A DNA stretch of 64,000 nucleotides from DATEOR01 sp035296905. GTDB taxonomy: Bacteria > Actinomycetota > Thermoleophilia > Gaiellales > Gaiellaceae. Position numbers and translations under genes: made by a program. Of this stretch, positions 6,166-13,978 are shown piece after piece (within the stretch, counting starts at the first letter, position 1; every line of letters starts with the position of its first letter). The DNA lies in the NCBI GenBank assembly GCA_035296905.1, contig DATHAA010000092.1:1-64000 (forward strand), in the 5' to 3' direction. The notes beneath the pieces are model-generated. The model worked only from the letters and a program-made list of their open reading frames with translations, ran no database searches and was not told where the DNA came from.

Positions 6166-7590
6166 ATGAAGAAGCTCGTTCTCGCCGTCATCGACGGCCT
6201 CACGCCCGCGATGCTGGAACGGGCGCTCGGGGAGGGCCGGCTCCCGGCGCTCTCGCTTCTTCGACAGGCCGGGTCCTACGTCCGGGGCACGACGACCTTT
6301 CCGTCGGTCACTCCGGTCTGCCTGACCTCGATCGCCACGGGGGCCCACCCCGACACGCACCACATTCCGCATCTCGTCTGGTACCACCGCCGGGAGCGCC
6401 GGGTGGTCGAATACGGCTCGTCCTTCTCGGCGGTACGCGCGGCGGGGGCACGCCGCTCCCTTCGCGACTCCGTCTTCGCGATGACGCACGAGCACGTCTC
6501 GCCCCGGGCGCTGACGGCTTTCGAGGCCCTCGACGACGCGGGGCTCGAGACCGCAGCGATCAACTTCACGTGTTACCGGGGCCGCACGCGGCACCCGATC
6601 AAGCTCCCGCTTCGTTCCGGGCGCAACCGCTGGTACGAGGCCGCGTACGGGCCGCGCCGGTTTTTCTTCTTCAACCTCTTCGAGTCCGACGTGACCGGCG
6701 CGCCGCTGGCGATTCGCTCCAGGCCGGAGGGCTCCGTGGACGCCTACGCGGCGACGATCGGCCGCTGGCTCGTCACGCGCGACGGCTTCGACTTCCTCGT
6801 CTTCTACCTGCCGGACTACGATTATGCGTCCCACATCTCGGGACCCGACGCCGCAGTGCAGGCGCTCGAGCGGGCCGACGCCGCAGTCGGCGAGCTGATT
6901 GCGGCCGCGGGCGGCCACGAAGCCTTTTTCGACCGCTATGCGATCGTCGTCTGCTCCGACCACGGCCAGATGCACGTCGACAGGGTCGGCAGCCTCCAGG
7001 ACTCCTTCGACGACCTCACGGTCTTCACCGGGAAGCGCGGCACATTGGCGGACGGATGCGACGTCGTCGTCACCGCGTCGAACCGTTCCGGGATGGTCTA
7101 CGCCCTGGACGGCCGTCCGGCGCGGGAGCTGGCCGAGCGGCTCGACGGCGCGGCAGGCGTCGACCTGGCGCTGTTTCTCGAGGACGGCGAGGCGGTCGCC
7201 CGCAAGGACGGGAGCGACGTGCGGTTCGCGCCCGACGAGGGTGGCGGCTGGTCGGTTTCGGGAGACGCCGGGCTCCTCGTCGGAGACGACTACCCAAACG
7301 CCTACGAGCGCGTCTGGTGCGCCCTCGCCTGCCCCAACGCCGGGGAGGTGATCGTCTCTGCCGCGGAAGGATGGGAGTTCGAGGACCTCGGCGGCCGGCA
7401 CCACGCGGGAGGCGGAAGCCACGGCTCGCTGCTCGCCGGCGACTCGACGGTGCCCATGCTCTCGGCGGGGTTCGACGACCCGCCTCTGCCGCGCGACGCG
7501 CGGATCACCGATCTCGCCCCGCTCGCGCTCTCCCATTTCGGAGTGCACCCGCCGCCGTCCATGCGGGCGCGCGTCTCGGCCGGTGTCTGA
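6166..7590 (+). CDS. Type I phosphodiesterase/nucleotide pyrophosphatase (alkaline phosphatase superfamily)
   Basis: 474 residues. Superfamily metal and nucleophile sites are visible: VIDG (metal Asp10), TTTFPSVTP (nucleophile Thr, about 42-50), PDYDYASHISGPD (Asp and His near 223-231), CSDHGQM (Asp-His) and GGGSHGSL (last His, near 415). These enzymes use two divalent metals to cleave phosphodiesters or phosphomonoesters. The sequence lacks a signal peptide, so it may act in the cytoplasm on a phosphodiester or phospholipid head group; the substrate is unknown. The ATG at 6166 starts the MKKLVLAVIDG core strand, and an apparent longer frame upstream belongs to the membrane protein region. 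Its TGA overlaps the GTG of pcm. Confidence 0.88.
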   Translation: MKKLVLAVIDGLTPAMLERALGEGRLPALSLLRQAGSYVRGTTTFPSVTPVCLTSIATGAHPDTHHIPHLVWYHRRERRVVEYGSSFSAVRAAGARRSLRDSVFAMTHEHVSPRALTAFEALDDAGLETAAINFTCYRGRTRHPIKLPLRSGRNRWYEAAYGPRRFFFFNLFESDVTGAPLAIRSRPEGSVDAYAATIGRWLVTRDGFDFLVFYLPDYDYASHISGPDAAVQALERADAAVGELIAAAGGHEAFFDRYAIVVCSDHGQMHVDRVGSLQDSFDDLTVFTGKRGTLADGCDVVVTASNRSGMVYALDGRPARELAERLDGAAGVDLALFLEDGEAVARKDGSDVRFAPDEGGGWSVSGDAGLLVGDDYPNAYERVWCALACPNAGEVIVSAAEGWEFEDLGGRHHAGGGSHGSLLAGDSTVPMLSAGFDDPPLPRDARITDLAPLALSHFGVHPPPSMRARVSAGV

Positions 7591-8221
7591 CCCCGCCGAG
7601 GAGCGCCAGGCCATGGTCGACGAGCAGCTCGCCGGCCGGGGGATCACAGACGAACGCGTGCTCGAGGCGATGGGCCGCGTCCCGCGCGAGCTCTTCGTCG
7701 GAGACCGCGACCGCCGCAAGGCCTATCGCGACATGCCCCTCCGAATCGGACACGGCCAGACGATCTCGCAGCCCTACATGGTCGCCGTCATCTGCCAGGC
7801 GGCGGAGGTGCGCGACGGAGACAGCATCCTCGACATCGGCACGGGCTCCGGATATCAGGCGGCCGTCCTCGCGGAGCTCGGCGCGAACGTGCACACCATC
7901 GAGCGGATCCCGGAGCTCGCCGAGCGGGCGCGCCGGCGTCTCGCGGACGCCGGCTACGTGAATGTGGACGTGGACGTCGGGGACGGGTCGCTCGGTCTTC
8001 CGGAGCATGCGCCCTACGACGCGATCGTGGTCGCTGCGGCCGCTCCGGCCATGCCCGAGTCCCTGTACGAGCAGCTCCGCGCCCGCGGCAGGCTCGTCGT
8101 GCCCGTCGGCGGACAGGAGGGGCAGCGCCTTGAGGTGATCGTCCGGAGCCCCGAGGGCCCCGCGGTCGCCCGCTCGGTCCCCTGCCGGTTCGTCCCACTC
8201 GTCGGGGCGGAGGGCTTCTAG
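7583..8221 (+). CDS. pcm: Protein-L-isoaspartate O-methyltransferase
   Basis: 212 residues, usual size. It has the PCMT substrate loop (VPRELFV, then GHGQTISQPYMVA at about 54-66) and SAM motif I (ILDIGTGSGYQAAVLAELG, about 76-94). It methylates L-isoaspartyl residues in aged proteins using S-adenosylmethionine, starting their repair to aspartate. The GTG start overlaps the end of the phosphodiesterase gene, so the pair is likely coupled, though no metabolic link is evident. Confidence 0.93.
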   Translation: MSDPAEERQAMVDEQLAGRGITDERVLEAMGRVPRELFVGDRDRRKAYRDMPLRIGHGQTISQPYMVAVICQAAEVRDGDSILDIGTGSGYQAAVLAELGANVHTIERIPELAERARRRLADAGYVNVDVDVGDGSLGLPEHAPYDAIVVAAAAPAMPESLYEQLRARGRLVVPVGGQEGQRLEVIVRSPEGPAVARSVPCRFVPLVGAEGF

Positions 8222-8257
8222 TTTCGTCGTCCGCGATGGGGGAATTCACCCGGGGCG

Positions 8258-8701
8258 ATGGACGGGGGTCTTACCGCAAGCGCGGTCGAATCACGACCCG
8301 TCTGCTACGCCGACATTCGCCTCGGCGTCGTGGTGGACGTCCTTCTCGACGACGCGCTGCAGCGAGTCCTCGGCTTCGACGTGCTCTGTGGGGACCGGGC
8401 CCACCGTTACCTCCCGCTCGCGGCATGCGAGATCCTCGAGGACTCGATCGCCGTCCCTTCGGCCCTCGTCCTGATGCGGCAGGAGCTCGACTTCTACCGA
8501 CAGCGTGCGCGGGCGCTCACCGCCGTCCGCGGGTTCCCGGCGCGACGGGCAGGCCGGGCGCTCGGCAACGTTGTCGACCTCGTCTTCGCGCCGAGTGGAG
8601 AGCTGGTCGAGCTCGTCGTGGAGACCGGCGAGGGCCAGGCGGCCGCCGAGGCCGGCTCCGGGCTCGTGGTTGGGCCGGATGCCCTGCGGCCAGCCGTCTA
8701 A
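8258..8701 (+). CDS. Protein with two PRC-barrel-like domains
   Basis: 147 residues made of two similar halves: 17-80 (YADIRLGVVVDVLLDDALQR then VLGFDVLCGDRAHRYLPL) and 88-147 (GRALGNVVDLVFAPSGELVE, ELVVETGEGQ). Each resembles a PRC barrel, the small beta-barrel found in RimM and photosynthetic reaction centre H subunits. Stand-alone PRC proteins usually mediate protein or RNA contacts; a specific role here cannot be stated. ATG at 8258 follows a weak GGGG tract. Confidence 0.65.
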   Translation: MDGGLTASAVESRPVCYADIRLGVVVDVLLDDALQRVLGFDVLCGDRAHRYLPLAACEILEDSIAVPSALVLMRQELDFYRQRARALTAVRGFPARRAGRALGNVVDLVFAPSGELVELVVETGEGQAAAEAGSGLVVGPDALRPAV

Positions 8702-8714
8702 CCTTTCTCCATAG

Positions 8715-9179
8715 GTGGCCACGCAGCCGGACACTGTGACGGGACGAGCGAGCGCGCTCTCGGACGCGGCCGGCGGGGCGCTGCGGCGCCGCGGCAACTG
8801 GCTCCAGCTCGCGAAGTTCTGCATCGTCGGCGCGGGTGGTTACGTGGTCAACCTGGTCGTCTTCGCGGCGCTCGTCCACTGGGCGGACATGCACTACATC
8901 GCTGCGGCGGTCTGCTCGTTCCTCGTCGCGGTCACGAACAACTACATCTGGAACCGGGTCTGGACATTCCGGCACCAGCGGGGCCACATCGCCTACCAGG
9001 GCCTGCGCTTTCTGCTCGTCTCGACGATCGCCCTCGCAGGCAATCTCCTCTTCCTCGCGATCCTCGTCGGCATCGGCGTGCCGAAGGTTCCGGCTCAGGC
9101 GATCGCCATTGCGCTCGTCACGCCGTGGAACTTCGTCGCGAACAAGCTCTGGAGCTTCCGACGCCAGCCCGCCGCCTAG
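8715..9179 (+). CDS. GtrA-family membrane protein (polyprenyl-phosphate-sugar translocation)
   Basis: 154 residues with four predicted membrane spans (about 31-52, 60-80, 97-117 and 123-142) and the GtrA signature FCIVGAGGYVVNLVVFAAL plus NYIWNRVWTFR and PWNFVANKLWSFR. GtrA proteins are thought to flip polyprenyl-phosphate-linked sugars to the outer membrane face for glycan decoration. GTG start. Its 3' end overlaps the start of the next gene by up to 55 bases, and two polytopic glycosyltransferase-like genes follow, which fits a lipid-linked sugar system. Confidence 0.88.
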   Translation: MATQPDTVTGRASALSDAAGGALRRRGNWLQLAKFCIVGAGGYVVNLVVFAALVHWADMHYIAAAVCSFLVAVTNNYIWNRVWTFRHQRGHIAYQGLRFLLVSTIALAGNLLFLAILVGIGVPKVPAQAIAIALVTPWNFVANKLWSFRRQPAA

Positions 9180-10984
9180 CTCTCCTTCTCGCGCTCGCGG
9201 CTTTCGTCGTTCCGACCTCGGCCGCCGCCGCCCTGGAGGCGCCGGTCTACGACTCGGACGGCAATCTGATCGGGACGCCGTTCGTCCCCCAGGACGAGCC
9301 CGGCCCCGCCGAGCTGACCGACGAGCAGGCGATTGCCGCTGCCCTCGCCGATCAGAAGGTCGCCGACTGGGTCGAGCGCTATCCGGCCGACGGGCTCACG
9401 AAGCAGGCGACTCTCGACGAGGACGCCGGCTCCTGGTCGGTGAAGGTCTGGTCCGACCTCCCGGACGCAGGTCAGATCGTCGACGCCAAGGTCGACGACC
9501 AGACCGGCGAGGTCAGCGAGGCGTGGACCGGCCCGCAGGTCGCGTGGAAGATGGCGCGCGGCTATGACGGCGCCTTCGGCCGGGAGATCAACCGGCTGTG
9601 GGTCTGGCTCGTCTTCTCCGTCGTTTTCCTCGTCGGGCTGGCCGACTTTCGGCACATCGCCTCCGTGCGGAACCTGGACCTGCTCGTCCTCCTCTCCTTC
9701 TCGGCCTCGCTCTACTTCTTCAACATCGGCGACGTCTTCACGGCGATGCCGCTCGTCTACCCGGCGCTCGCGTATCTCCTCGGACGGATGATCTGGATCG
9801 GCGCCCGCGGGCGTGGCGGTTCACCGCGCCCGGCCTGGCCGGTCTGGGCACTGCTCGCGGCCACGGTGTTCCTGATGGGCTTCCGCACGACCCTGAACGT
9901 CGTGGACTCGAACGTGATCGACGTCGGCTTGGCGGGGATCGACGGCGGCCAGCGCATCGTCCAGGGCGAGATGCCTTACGGCCACATGCCCACGGACGAC
10001 GGCAAGACCTGCGGGCTCCCGGACGCCGAGGGCTACGTCCGCGAGCGCATTCAGACGAACGGGCGCTGCGAGTCGGCGAACGAGCGCGGCGACACCTACG
10101 GGCCGGTCAGTTACCTGGCGTATGTCCCCGCCTACCTCGCGGTCGGCTTCAGCGGGAAATGGAACGGCGGCTCGAGTACGTGGGCCGGCCTGCCCGCCGC
10201 GCACCTGACCTCATTGCTCTGGGATCTCCTCGCGCTCGTCGGAATGGCCGTGCTCGGGCTTCGCCTCGGGGGGCGCCTGCTGGGGGCAACCCTTGCGTTC
10301 GCATGGGCGGCCTACCCCTTCACGCAATACGTCTCGAGCTCGAACTCGAACGACGCGATCATGCCTGCGCTTCTCGTCTGGGGCCTCGTCTTTCTCACCT
10401 CGCCCCCGGCCCGCGGGCTCTTCCTCGCGTTGGGCGCATGGACAAAGTTCGCCGCCCTACTCCTGCTGCCGCTCTGGGCTTCGTATCCGGACTGGCGCGG
10501 CGCCTTCCGGAGCAAGGTCACGTACCTCCTCGGCTTCGCGCTCGGAACCGCTGCCGGTTTCTGGATCCTGTTCCTCGAGCCGAGCCCGCTTCATGCGGCG
10601 CGCATCTTCTGGGACCGGACGTTCGGCTGGCAGCTCTCCCGCTCGTCCCCGTTCTCGATCTGGGACTGGGACCAGTACCCGGGGTATCCGAACCTCCATT
10701 ACGTCCAGACGGGGCTCAAGATCGTCCTTCTCTTCGGCGCGCTCGCGGTCTACTTCGTGCCACGCGTGAAGAACGAGCTCCAGATCGCCGCCCTCTCGGC
10801 CGCCCTCCTGATCGGCTTCGAGGCGGTGCTGACGCACTGGTTCTATCTCTACATCCCGTGGTTCTTCCCCTTCGTCGCCTTCGCCCTCTTCGCGCCGGCC
10901 CTTTTGCCGGCCCGTGCCGCGGAGCCGGCCGAGCCGCCCCCCGAGCTTGAGCACGAGCCAAGAGCACTCGTTCCCTCGAGCTGA
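9125..10984 (+). CDS. Polytopic membrane glycosyltransferase-like protein with a PepSY-like N-terminal domain
   Basis: About 619 residues. A signal sequence (PARRLALLLALAAFVVPTSA) is followed by an extracytoplasmic segment of about 110 residues that looks PepSY-like (SWSVKVWSD, then IVDAKVDDQTGEVSEAW). Then come ten or more membrane spans with GT-C style loops (DSNVIDVGLAGIDGGQRIVQ and GEMPYGHMP). This layout resembles GT87/DUF2029-type mannosyltransferases that use polyprenyl-phosphate sugars on the outer face; donor and acceptor are unknown. Start uncertain: GTG 9125 overlaps gtrA by 55 bases, and a CTG at 9149 would also give a good signal peptide. It overlaps the next GT gene by 71 bases. 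Confidence 0.7.
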   Translation: MELRREQALELPTPARRLALLLALAAFVVPTSAAAALEAPVYDSDGNLIGTPFVPQDEPGPAELTDEQAIAAALADQKVADWVERYPADGLTKQATLDEDAGSWSVKVWSDLPDAGQIVDAKVDDQTGEVSEAWTGPQVAWKMARGYDGAFGREINRLWVWLVFSVVFLVGLADFRHIASVRNLDLLVLLSFSASLYFFNIGDVFTAMPLVYPALAYLLGRMIWIGARGRGGSPRPAWPVWALLAATVFLMGFRTTLNVVDSNVIDVGLAGIDGGQRIVQGEMPYGHMPTDDGKTCGLPDAEGYVRERIQTNGRCESANERGDTYGPVSYLAYVPAYLAVGFSGKWNGGSSTWAGLPAAHLTSLLWDLLALVGMAVLGLRLGGRLLGATLAFAWAAYPFTQYVSSSNSNDAIMPALLVWGLVFLTSPPARGLFLALGAWTKFAALLLLPLWASYPDWRGAFRSKVTYLLGFALGTAAGFWILFLEPSPLHAARIFWDRTFGWQLSRSSPFSIWDWDQYPGYPNLHYVQTGLKIVLLFGALAVYFVPRVKNELQIAALSAALLIGFEAVLTHWFYLYIPWFFPFVAFALFAPALLPARAAEPAEPPPELEHEPRALVPSS

Positions 10985-12185
10985 GTCGAACCGCGTCGGG
11001 CAGGCGGTCGCGCTCGGGATCGTGCTCCTGACGATCTCGTGGGCGCTCCTGCACACCGGCTTCTGGAGCGGGACGCAGATCGTCGACACTCCGGTCTACG
11101 AGCGCTACGGCGAGGCGATCCTCGACGGCCAGGTTCCCTACCGGGACTTCGAGCTCGAGTATCCCCCCGCCGCCCTCCCGGCCTTCGTGCTCCCCGCGCT
11201 TGCGCAGGAGGACGACTACGCCTCCCTGTTCGAGGTGGTGATGTGGGCGTGCGCGACCGCCGCCATCGCGGCCCTCGGTCTCGCGCTCGCAGCCGTCGAG
11301 GCCCGAACCGCCCGCCTCTACGCGGCCACCTGCTTCCTGGCGCTCGCGCCGCTTGCCCTCGGAACGGTGATCCTGTCACGGTACGACCTCTGGCCGGCGG
11401 CCCTCACGATCGCGGCGCTCGCGGCGCTCGTGGGGGGGCGGGAGCGGGTCGGCCTCGGCGTGCTCGGTCTTGCGGTCGCGGCGAAGATCTATCCGCTCGT
11501 GCTTCTCCCGGTCGCGCTCGTCTGGGTGGCCAGGCGGCGCGGGACGCGGGAGCTCTGGGTCGGACTCGGCTACTTCGCCGGTGTCCTGGCCCTCTGCTTC
11601 GTCCCGTTCCTCATCGTCTCCCCGGGCGGGGTCGCGCACAGCATCGGCACGCAGCTCGGGCGGCCCCTCCAGCTCGAGAGCCTCGGTGCCTCGCTCCTCC
11701 TCGCGGCCGAGCAACTCGGCATCTACGACGCAACGGTGACGAACTCCCACGGCTCGCAGAATCTCGCCGGTTCGCTGCCCGACACGATCGGGTGGCTCTC
11801 GACCGCTTTCCAGTTCGTCGCGGTCGGGCTCGTCTGGGCGCTCTTCGCCGCGCGCGACCGGGGGCGCGAGGGCCTGCTCATTGCGGGCGCCGCCTCGGTC
11901 GTCGCCTTCGTCGCATTCGGAAAGGTGCTCTCGCCGCAGTTCCTCATCTGGCTCCTTCCGCTCGTCCCTGCAGTGGCGGGCACGAGCGGGCTGGCTGCGT
12001 GCACTGTGCTCCTCGTCTCCCTCGTCACGACGCAGCTCTGGTTCCCGTTCCACTACTGGGACGTCGTCGCGCTCGAGCCCGTCGGGTGGCTCGTACTGGT
12101 GCGCGACCTCCTGCTCGTCGCGCTCTACGTGATCCTTTTGATTGCTCTCAGTCGACGGGGACGCGCAGCGGCTCGCACCGCGTAG
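10914..12185 (+). CDS. GT87/DUF2029-like integral membrane glycosyltransferase
   Basis: Up to 423 residues, around ten membrane spans. The first external loop carries DTPVYERYGEAILDGQVPYRDFEL (quoted as DTPVYERYGEAIL and GQVPYRDFEL), which matches the acidic loop of GT-C polyprenyl-phosphate mannosyl- or arabinosyltransferases; SRYDLWPAALTIAALA and AAKIYPLVLLPVAL are also typical of DUF2029. It probably adds a sugar to a surface glycan or lipoglycan from a lipid-linked donor. The start is uncertain: the annotated GTG overlaps the previous gene by 71 bases. Its 3' end overlaps the convergent ymdB gene by 38 bases. Confidence 0.75.
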   Translation: MPRSRPSRPPSLSTSQEHSFPRAESNRVGQAVALGIVLLTISWALLHTGFWSGTQIVDTPVYERYGEAILDGQVPYRDFELEYPPAALPAFVLPALAQEDDYASLFEVVMWACATAAIAALGLALAAVEARTARLYAATCFLALAPLALGTVILSRYDLWPAALTIAALAALVGGRERVGLGVLGLAVAAKIYPLVLLPVALVWVARRRGTRELWVGLGYFAGVLALCFVPFLIVSPGGVAHSIGTQLGRPLQLESLGASLLLAAEQLGIYDATVTNSHGSQNLAGSLPDTIGWLSTAFQFVAVGLVWALFAARDRGREGLLIAGAASVVAFVAFGKVLSPQFLIWLLPLVPAVAGTSGLAACTVLLVSLVTTQLWFPFHYWDVVALEPVGWLVLVRDLLLVALYVILLIALSRRGRAAARTA

Positions 12186-12921
12186 CCCGGCCCTCGGCGT
12201 CGCACTCGACCACGGCGCCTTCGATGCGAACGCCGCCGTCGGCGGGATGGAAGCGGACCGGCATGGCCGTCCGCATCCGCTCGATCGCAAGCTCTGCGCG
12301 GACGCCGATGACGGAGTCGTGCGGGCCCGTCATGCCTGCGTCCGTGATCGCGGCCGTGCCGCCCGGCTGCACCCGGGCGTCGTTCGTCTGCACGTGGGTG
12401 TGCGTGCCGATCACCGCGGTCACGCGGCCGTCGAGCATGCGGGAGAGCGCGACCTTCTCGCTCGTCGCCTCGGCATGGAAGTCCACGACCACGACCTTGG
12501 CTTCGCGCCGGGCTTCCTCGACGAGCTCCTCGACGATGAGAAACGGGCTCGTCGGCGGCGAGAGAAAGAGGGCGCCCTGAAGATTGACGACCGCGACCGG
12601 TGTGCCGTCGGCTGCCGGCTGGACGGTGAGGCCCCGCCCGGGACCGCCGAGGTTCTCGGGCCGTATGACGGGCCCGTTGCGCTCGAGCACCGGGATGATG
12701 TCCTTCTGCCGCCAGACGTGGTTCCCGAGTGTGATCACGTCGGCGCCCGCGGCGAGGATCTTGTCCGCGAGCTTCGCGGTGATGCCCACGCCGTCGGCAG
12801 CGTTCTCGCCGTTCACGATGCAGAAGCCGGCGCCGAGCTCCTCCTTGAGCGAGGGCAGCCGAGCCTCGAGCGCCCGCCGGCCCGGCGGGCCGAAGACGTC
12901 TGCGATGAAGAGGATGACCAG
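12148..12921 (-). CDS. ymdB: YmdB-family metallophosphoesterase, apparent CTG start
   Basis: 257 residues when read from CTG at 12921, matching the usual family length of about 260. The N-terminus VILFIADVFGPPGRRAL matches the family pattern ILFIGDxxGxPGR. Metal ligands are in place (Asp8, NGEN about 37-40, GNHVW about 66-70, GTHTHVQT later). Homologues are di-iron phosphoesterases with 2',3'-cyclic nucleotide activity (Bacillus YmdB), a gene commonly near rny. The first canonical start in frame is a GTG well inside the domain (12816), which would delete the first metal ligand. The frame is closed upstream by the TAG of the M23 gene only 9 bases before the CTG, so no ATG, GTG or TTG is available. 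The 3' end overlaps the convergent GT gene. Confidence 0.85.
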   Translation of the reverse strand: MVILFIADVFGPPGRRALEARLPSLKEELGAGFCIVNGENAADGVGITAKLADKILAAGADVITLGNHVWRQKDIIPVLERNGPVIRPENLGGPGRGLTVQPAADGTPVAVVNLQGALFLSPPTSPFLIVEELVEEARREAKVVVVDFHAEATSEKVALSRMLDGRVTAVIGTHTHVQTNDARVQPGGTAAITDAGMTGPHDSVIGVRAELAIERMRTAMPVRFHPADGGVRIEGAVVECDAEGRATRCEPLRVPVD

Positions 12922-12930
12922 GTTCGTGCT

Positions 12931-13746
12931 CTACGGAATCGCGAGCGAACCGGCCGCGTGCACTTCGATGTGGACGTGCTGGCCGCGGTCCTGCGTGTAG
13001 CGGCCCAGCGCGGCCTGCTCGACCGAGGAGAGGTCGATGATCCGGCCGATCTTCGTCCGCCCGGCCGAGACGGTCATCCCGACGGTCAGCGCCGGGTCCG
13101 GCCGGAGGTCGGTCAACGTCACGACGACCCCCGGGTTGCCGGAGGGCTGGATGTCGATTCGGACTCCGTATGGCTTCCCGTTCACAATCTGGTCCGACAC
13201 GGCCACGACGCTTCCGTCCACGGGCGCGTACACGTCGGTGCCCGTCGGCCCGCCGACGTCTAGGCCGCCCGTCTCCGGGCCGACGCCTCCGCTGATCTGG
13301 TAGTAGCGGATGCCCGAGCTCGGGTCGCCGAAGAAGCGGTTGACTACACGCTTCAGGAGCCCGGCGTTCGCCTGCGTCCCGATCGGATCGAGCGCGAGCG
13401 CGCTCGCGCTCGACGAGTGGTAGCCGATCGCGGTCACCCGGTTCTGGTTGATCGGGAGCTGCAGGCGGAGCGTGTCCTGGAGGGCGACGATCTGCGCCCG
13501 CGGCGGACCGGCGGGCAGGAGCCGCGCCGTCGGCGCCGGGCCCGTATTCGTGACCTCGGAGGTCTTGCCGGAACCGAACGCTGTGAGCATGAGCACGACG
13601 AGGCAGACGCATGCCACGACCGCCAATGCGGCCGTGCGTCGCGCCCTGCGAACCCTCGCGCGCATCGCTTGCCGTTCAGCGGCGCGGTAGGCAAGCCCGG
13701 GAGCCTGGAGCTGGGCCATCCGCGGGACGCTAGCGGAGGTCACCAT
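12931..13746 (-). CDS. Membrane-anchored M23/LytM-like protein with a degenerate active site
   Basis: 271 residues from ATG 13746. A basic N-terminus and one membrane span (about 38-58) precede an extracytoplasmic part with a LytM/M23 fold: ETGGLDVGGPTGTDVYAPVDG at about 158-178 (given as ETGGLDVGG and PTGTDVYAPVDG), then QHVHIEVH at 256-263. Active M23 endopeptidases need HxxxD and HxH. Here the first His is replaced by Thr (T159, with D163 kept), while HVH is present, so zinc binding is probably lost. Degenerate LytM proteins such as EnvC and NlpD act as amidase activators, a plausible role here. An upstream ATG at 13911 is possible, but the extra codons are AT-richer at third positions and contain promoter-like sequence. 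Stop TAG is in the same frame as ymdB. Confidence 0.75.
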   Translation of the reverse strand: MVTSASVPRMAQLQAPGLAYRAAERQAMRARVRRARRTAALAVVACVCLVVLMLTAFGSGKTSEVTNTGPAPTARLLPAGPPRAQIVALQDTLRLQLPINQNRVTAIGYHSSSASALALDPIGTQANAGLLKRVVNRFFGDPSSGIRYYQISGGVGPETGGLDVGGPTGTDVYAPVDGSVVAVSDQIVNGKPYGVRIDIQPSGNPGVVVTLTDLRPDPALTVGMTVSAGRTKIGRIIDLSSVEQAALGRYTQDRGQHVHIEVHAAGSLAIP

Positions 13747-13923
13747 TGCTTTCAAACGGTTACCGCCGTCTTCGTCGGGCTCAGGAGCGAGCGCGAGGGA
13801 GCCCTCCGTCTCGAAAGACCAGTCCCAGGCGGGCGGACGCAGTCCGACCACATTTTTCGTATTTGCAGGGATTTCCTGCACTTGATTGTAGGGACGGGGC
13901 GCTCTGGGCATGGTGAGCTAGCC
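13747..13923 (-). promoter_or_regulatory. Divergent control region: -10-like TACAAT and a TGCAGG/CCTGCA dyad
   Basis: On the minus strand TACAAT (13890-13885) is a good -10. Just downstream is a perfect dyad TGCAGG-N5-CCTGCA (13864-13880), placed where an operator or the first hairpin of the transcript would be. The remaining leader of about 130 bases to the M23 ATG has further pairing potential (GGGCTC with GAGCCC). No recognised riboswitch consensus is seen. Confidence 0.45.
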
Positions 13924-13930
13924 TTGCGGC

Positions 13931-13978
13931 GTGGTAGCCGTCCTTCGCTTTCACCCTGCCAGGGGCGTCGGACGCTGA
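13931..13978 (+). CDS. 15-codon leader ORF (MVAVLRFHPARGVGR) overlapping the ABC ATPase start
   Basis: GTG at 13931 lies exactly 6 bases after TAGCCT (13919-13924), the leaderless-promoter spacing seen elsewhere in this window. The frame reads MVAVLRFHPARGVGR and stops at TGA 13976-13978, which overlaps CTG 13975-13977, the best start for the ABC ATPase, as CTGA. A ribosome finishing this ORF would be placed to restart on the ATPase. It may be a coupling device or regulatory leader peptide rather than a functional protein. Promoter and overlap are seen in the sequence; translation is inferred. Confidence 0.5.
   Translation: MVAVLRFHPARGVGR

Noticed and set aside
12931..12933. TAG between M23 and ymdB as a pyrrolysine or read-through codon
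   Set aside because: Nothing else in the window suggests TAG recoding, many other genes end in TAG, and YmdB proteins are normally free-standing. CTG initiation explains it more simply.
13747..13911. c-di-AMP (ydaO) riboswitch before the M23 gene
   Set aside because: The gene type and leader length fit, but the conserved core sequences of that riboswitch are not seen.
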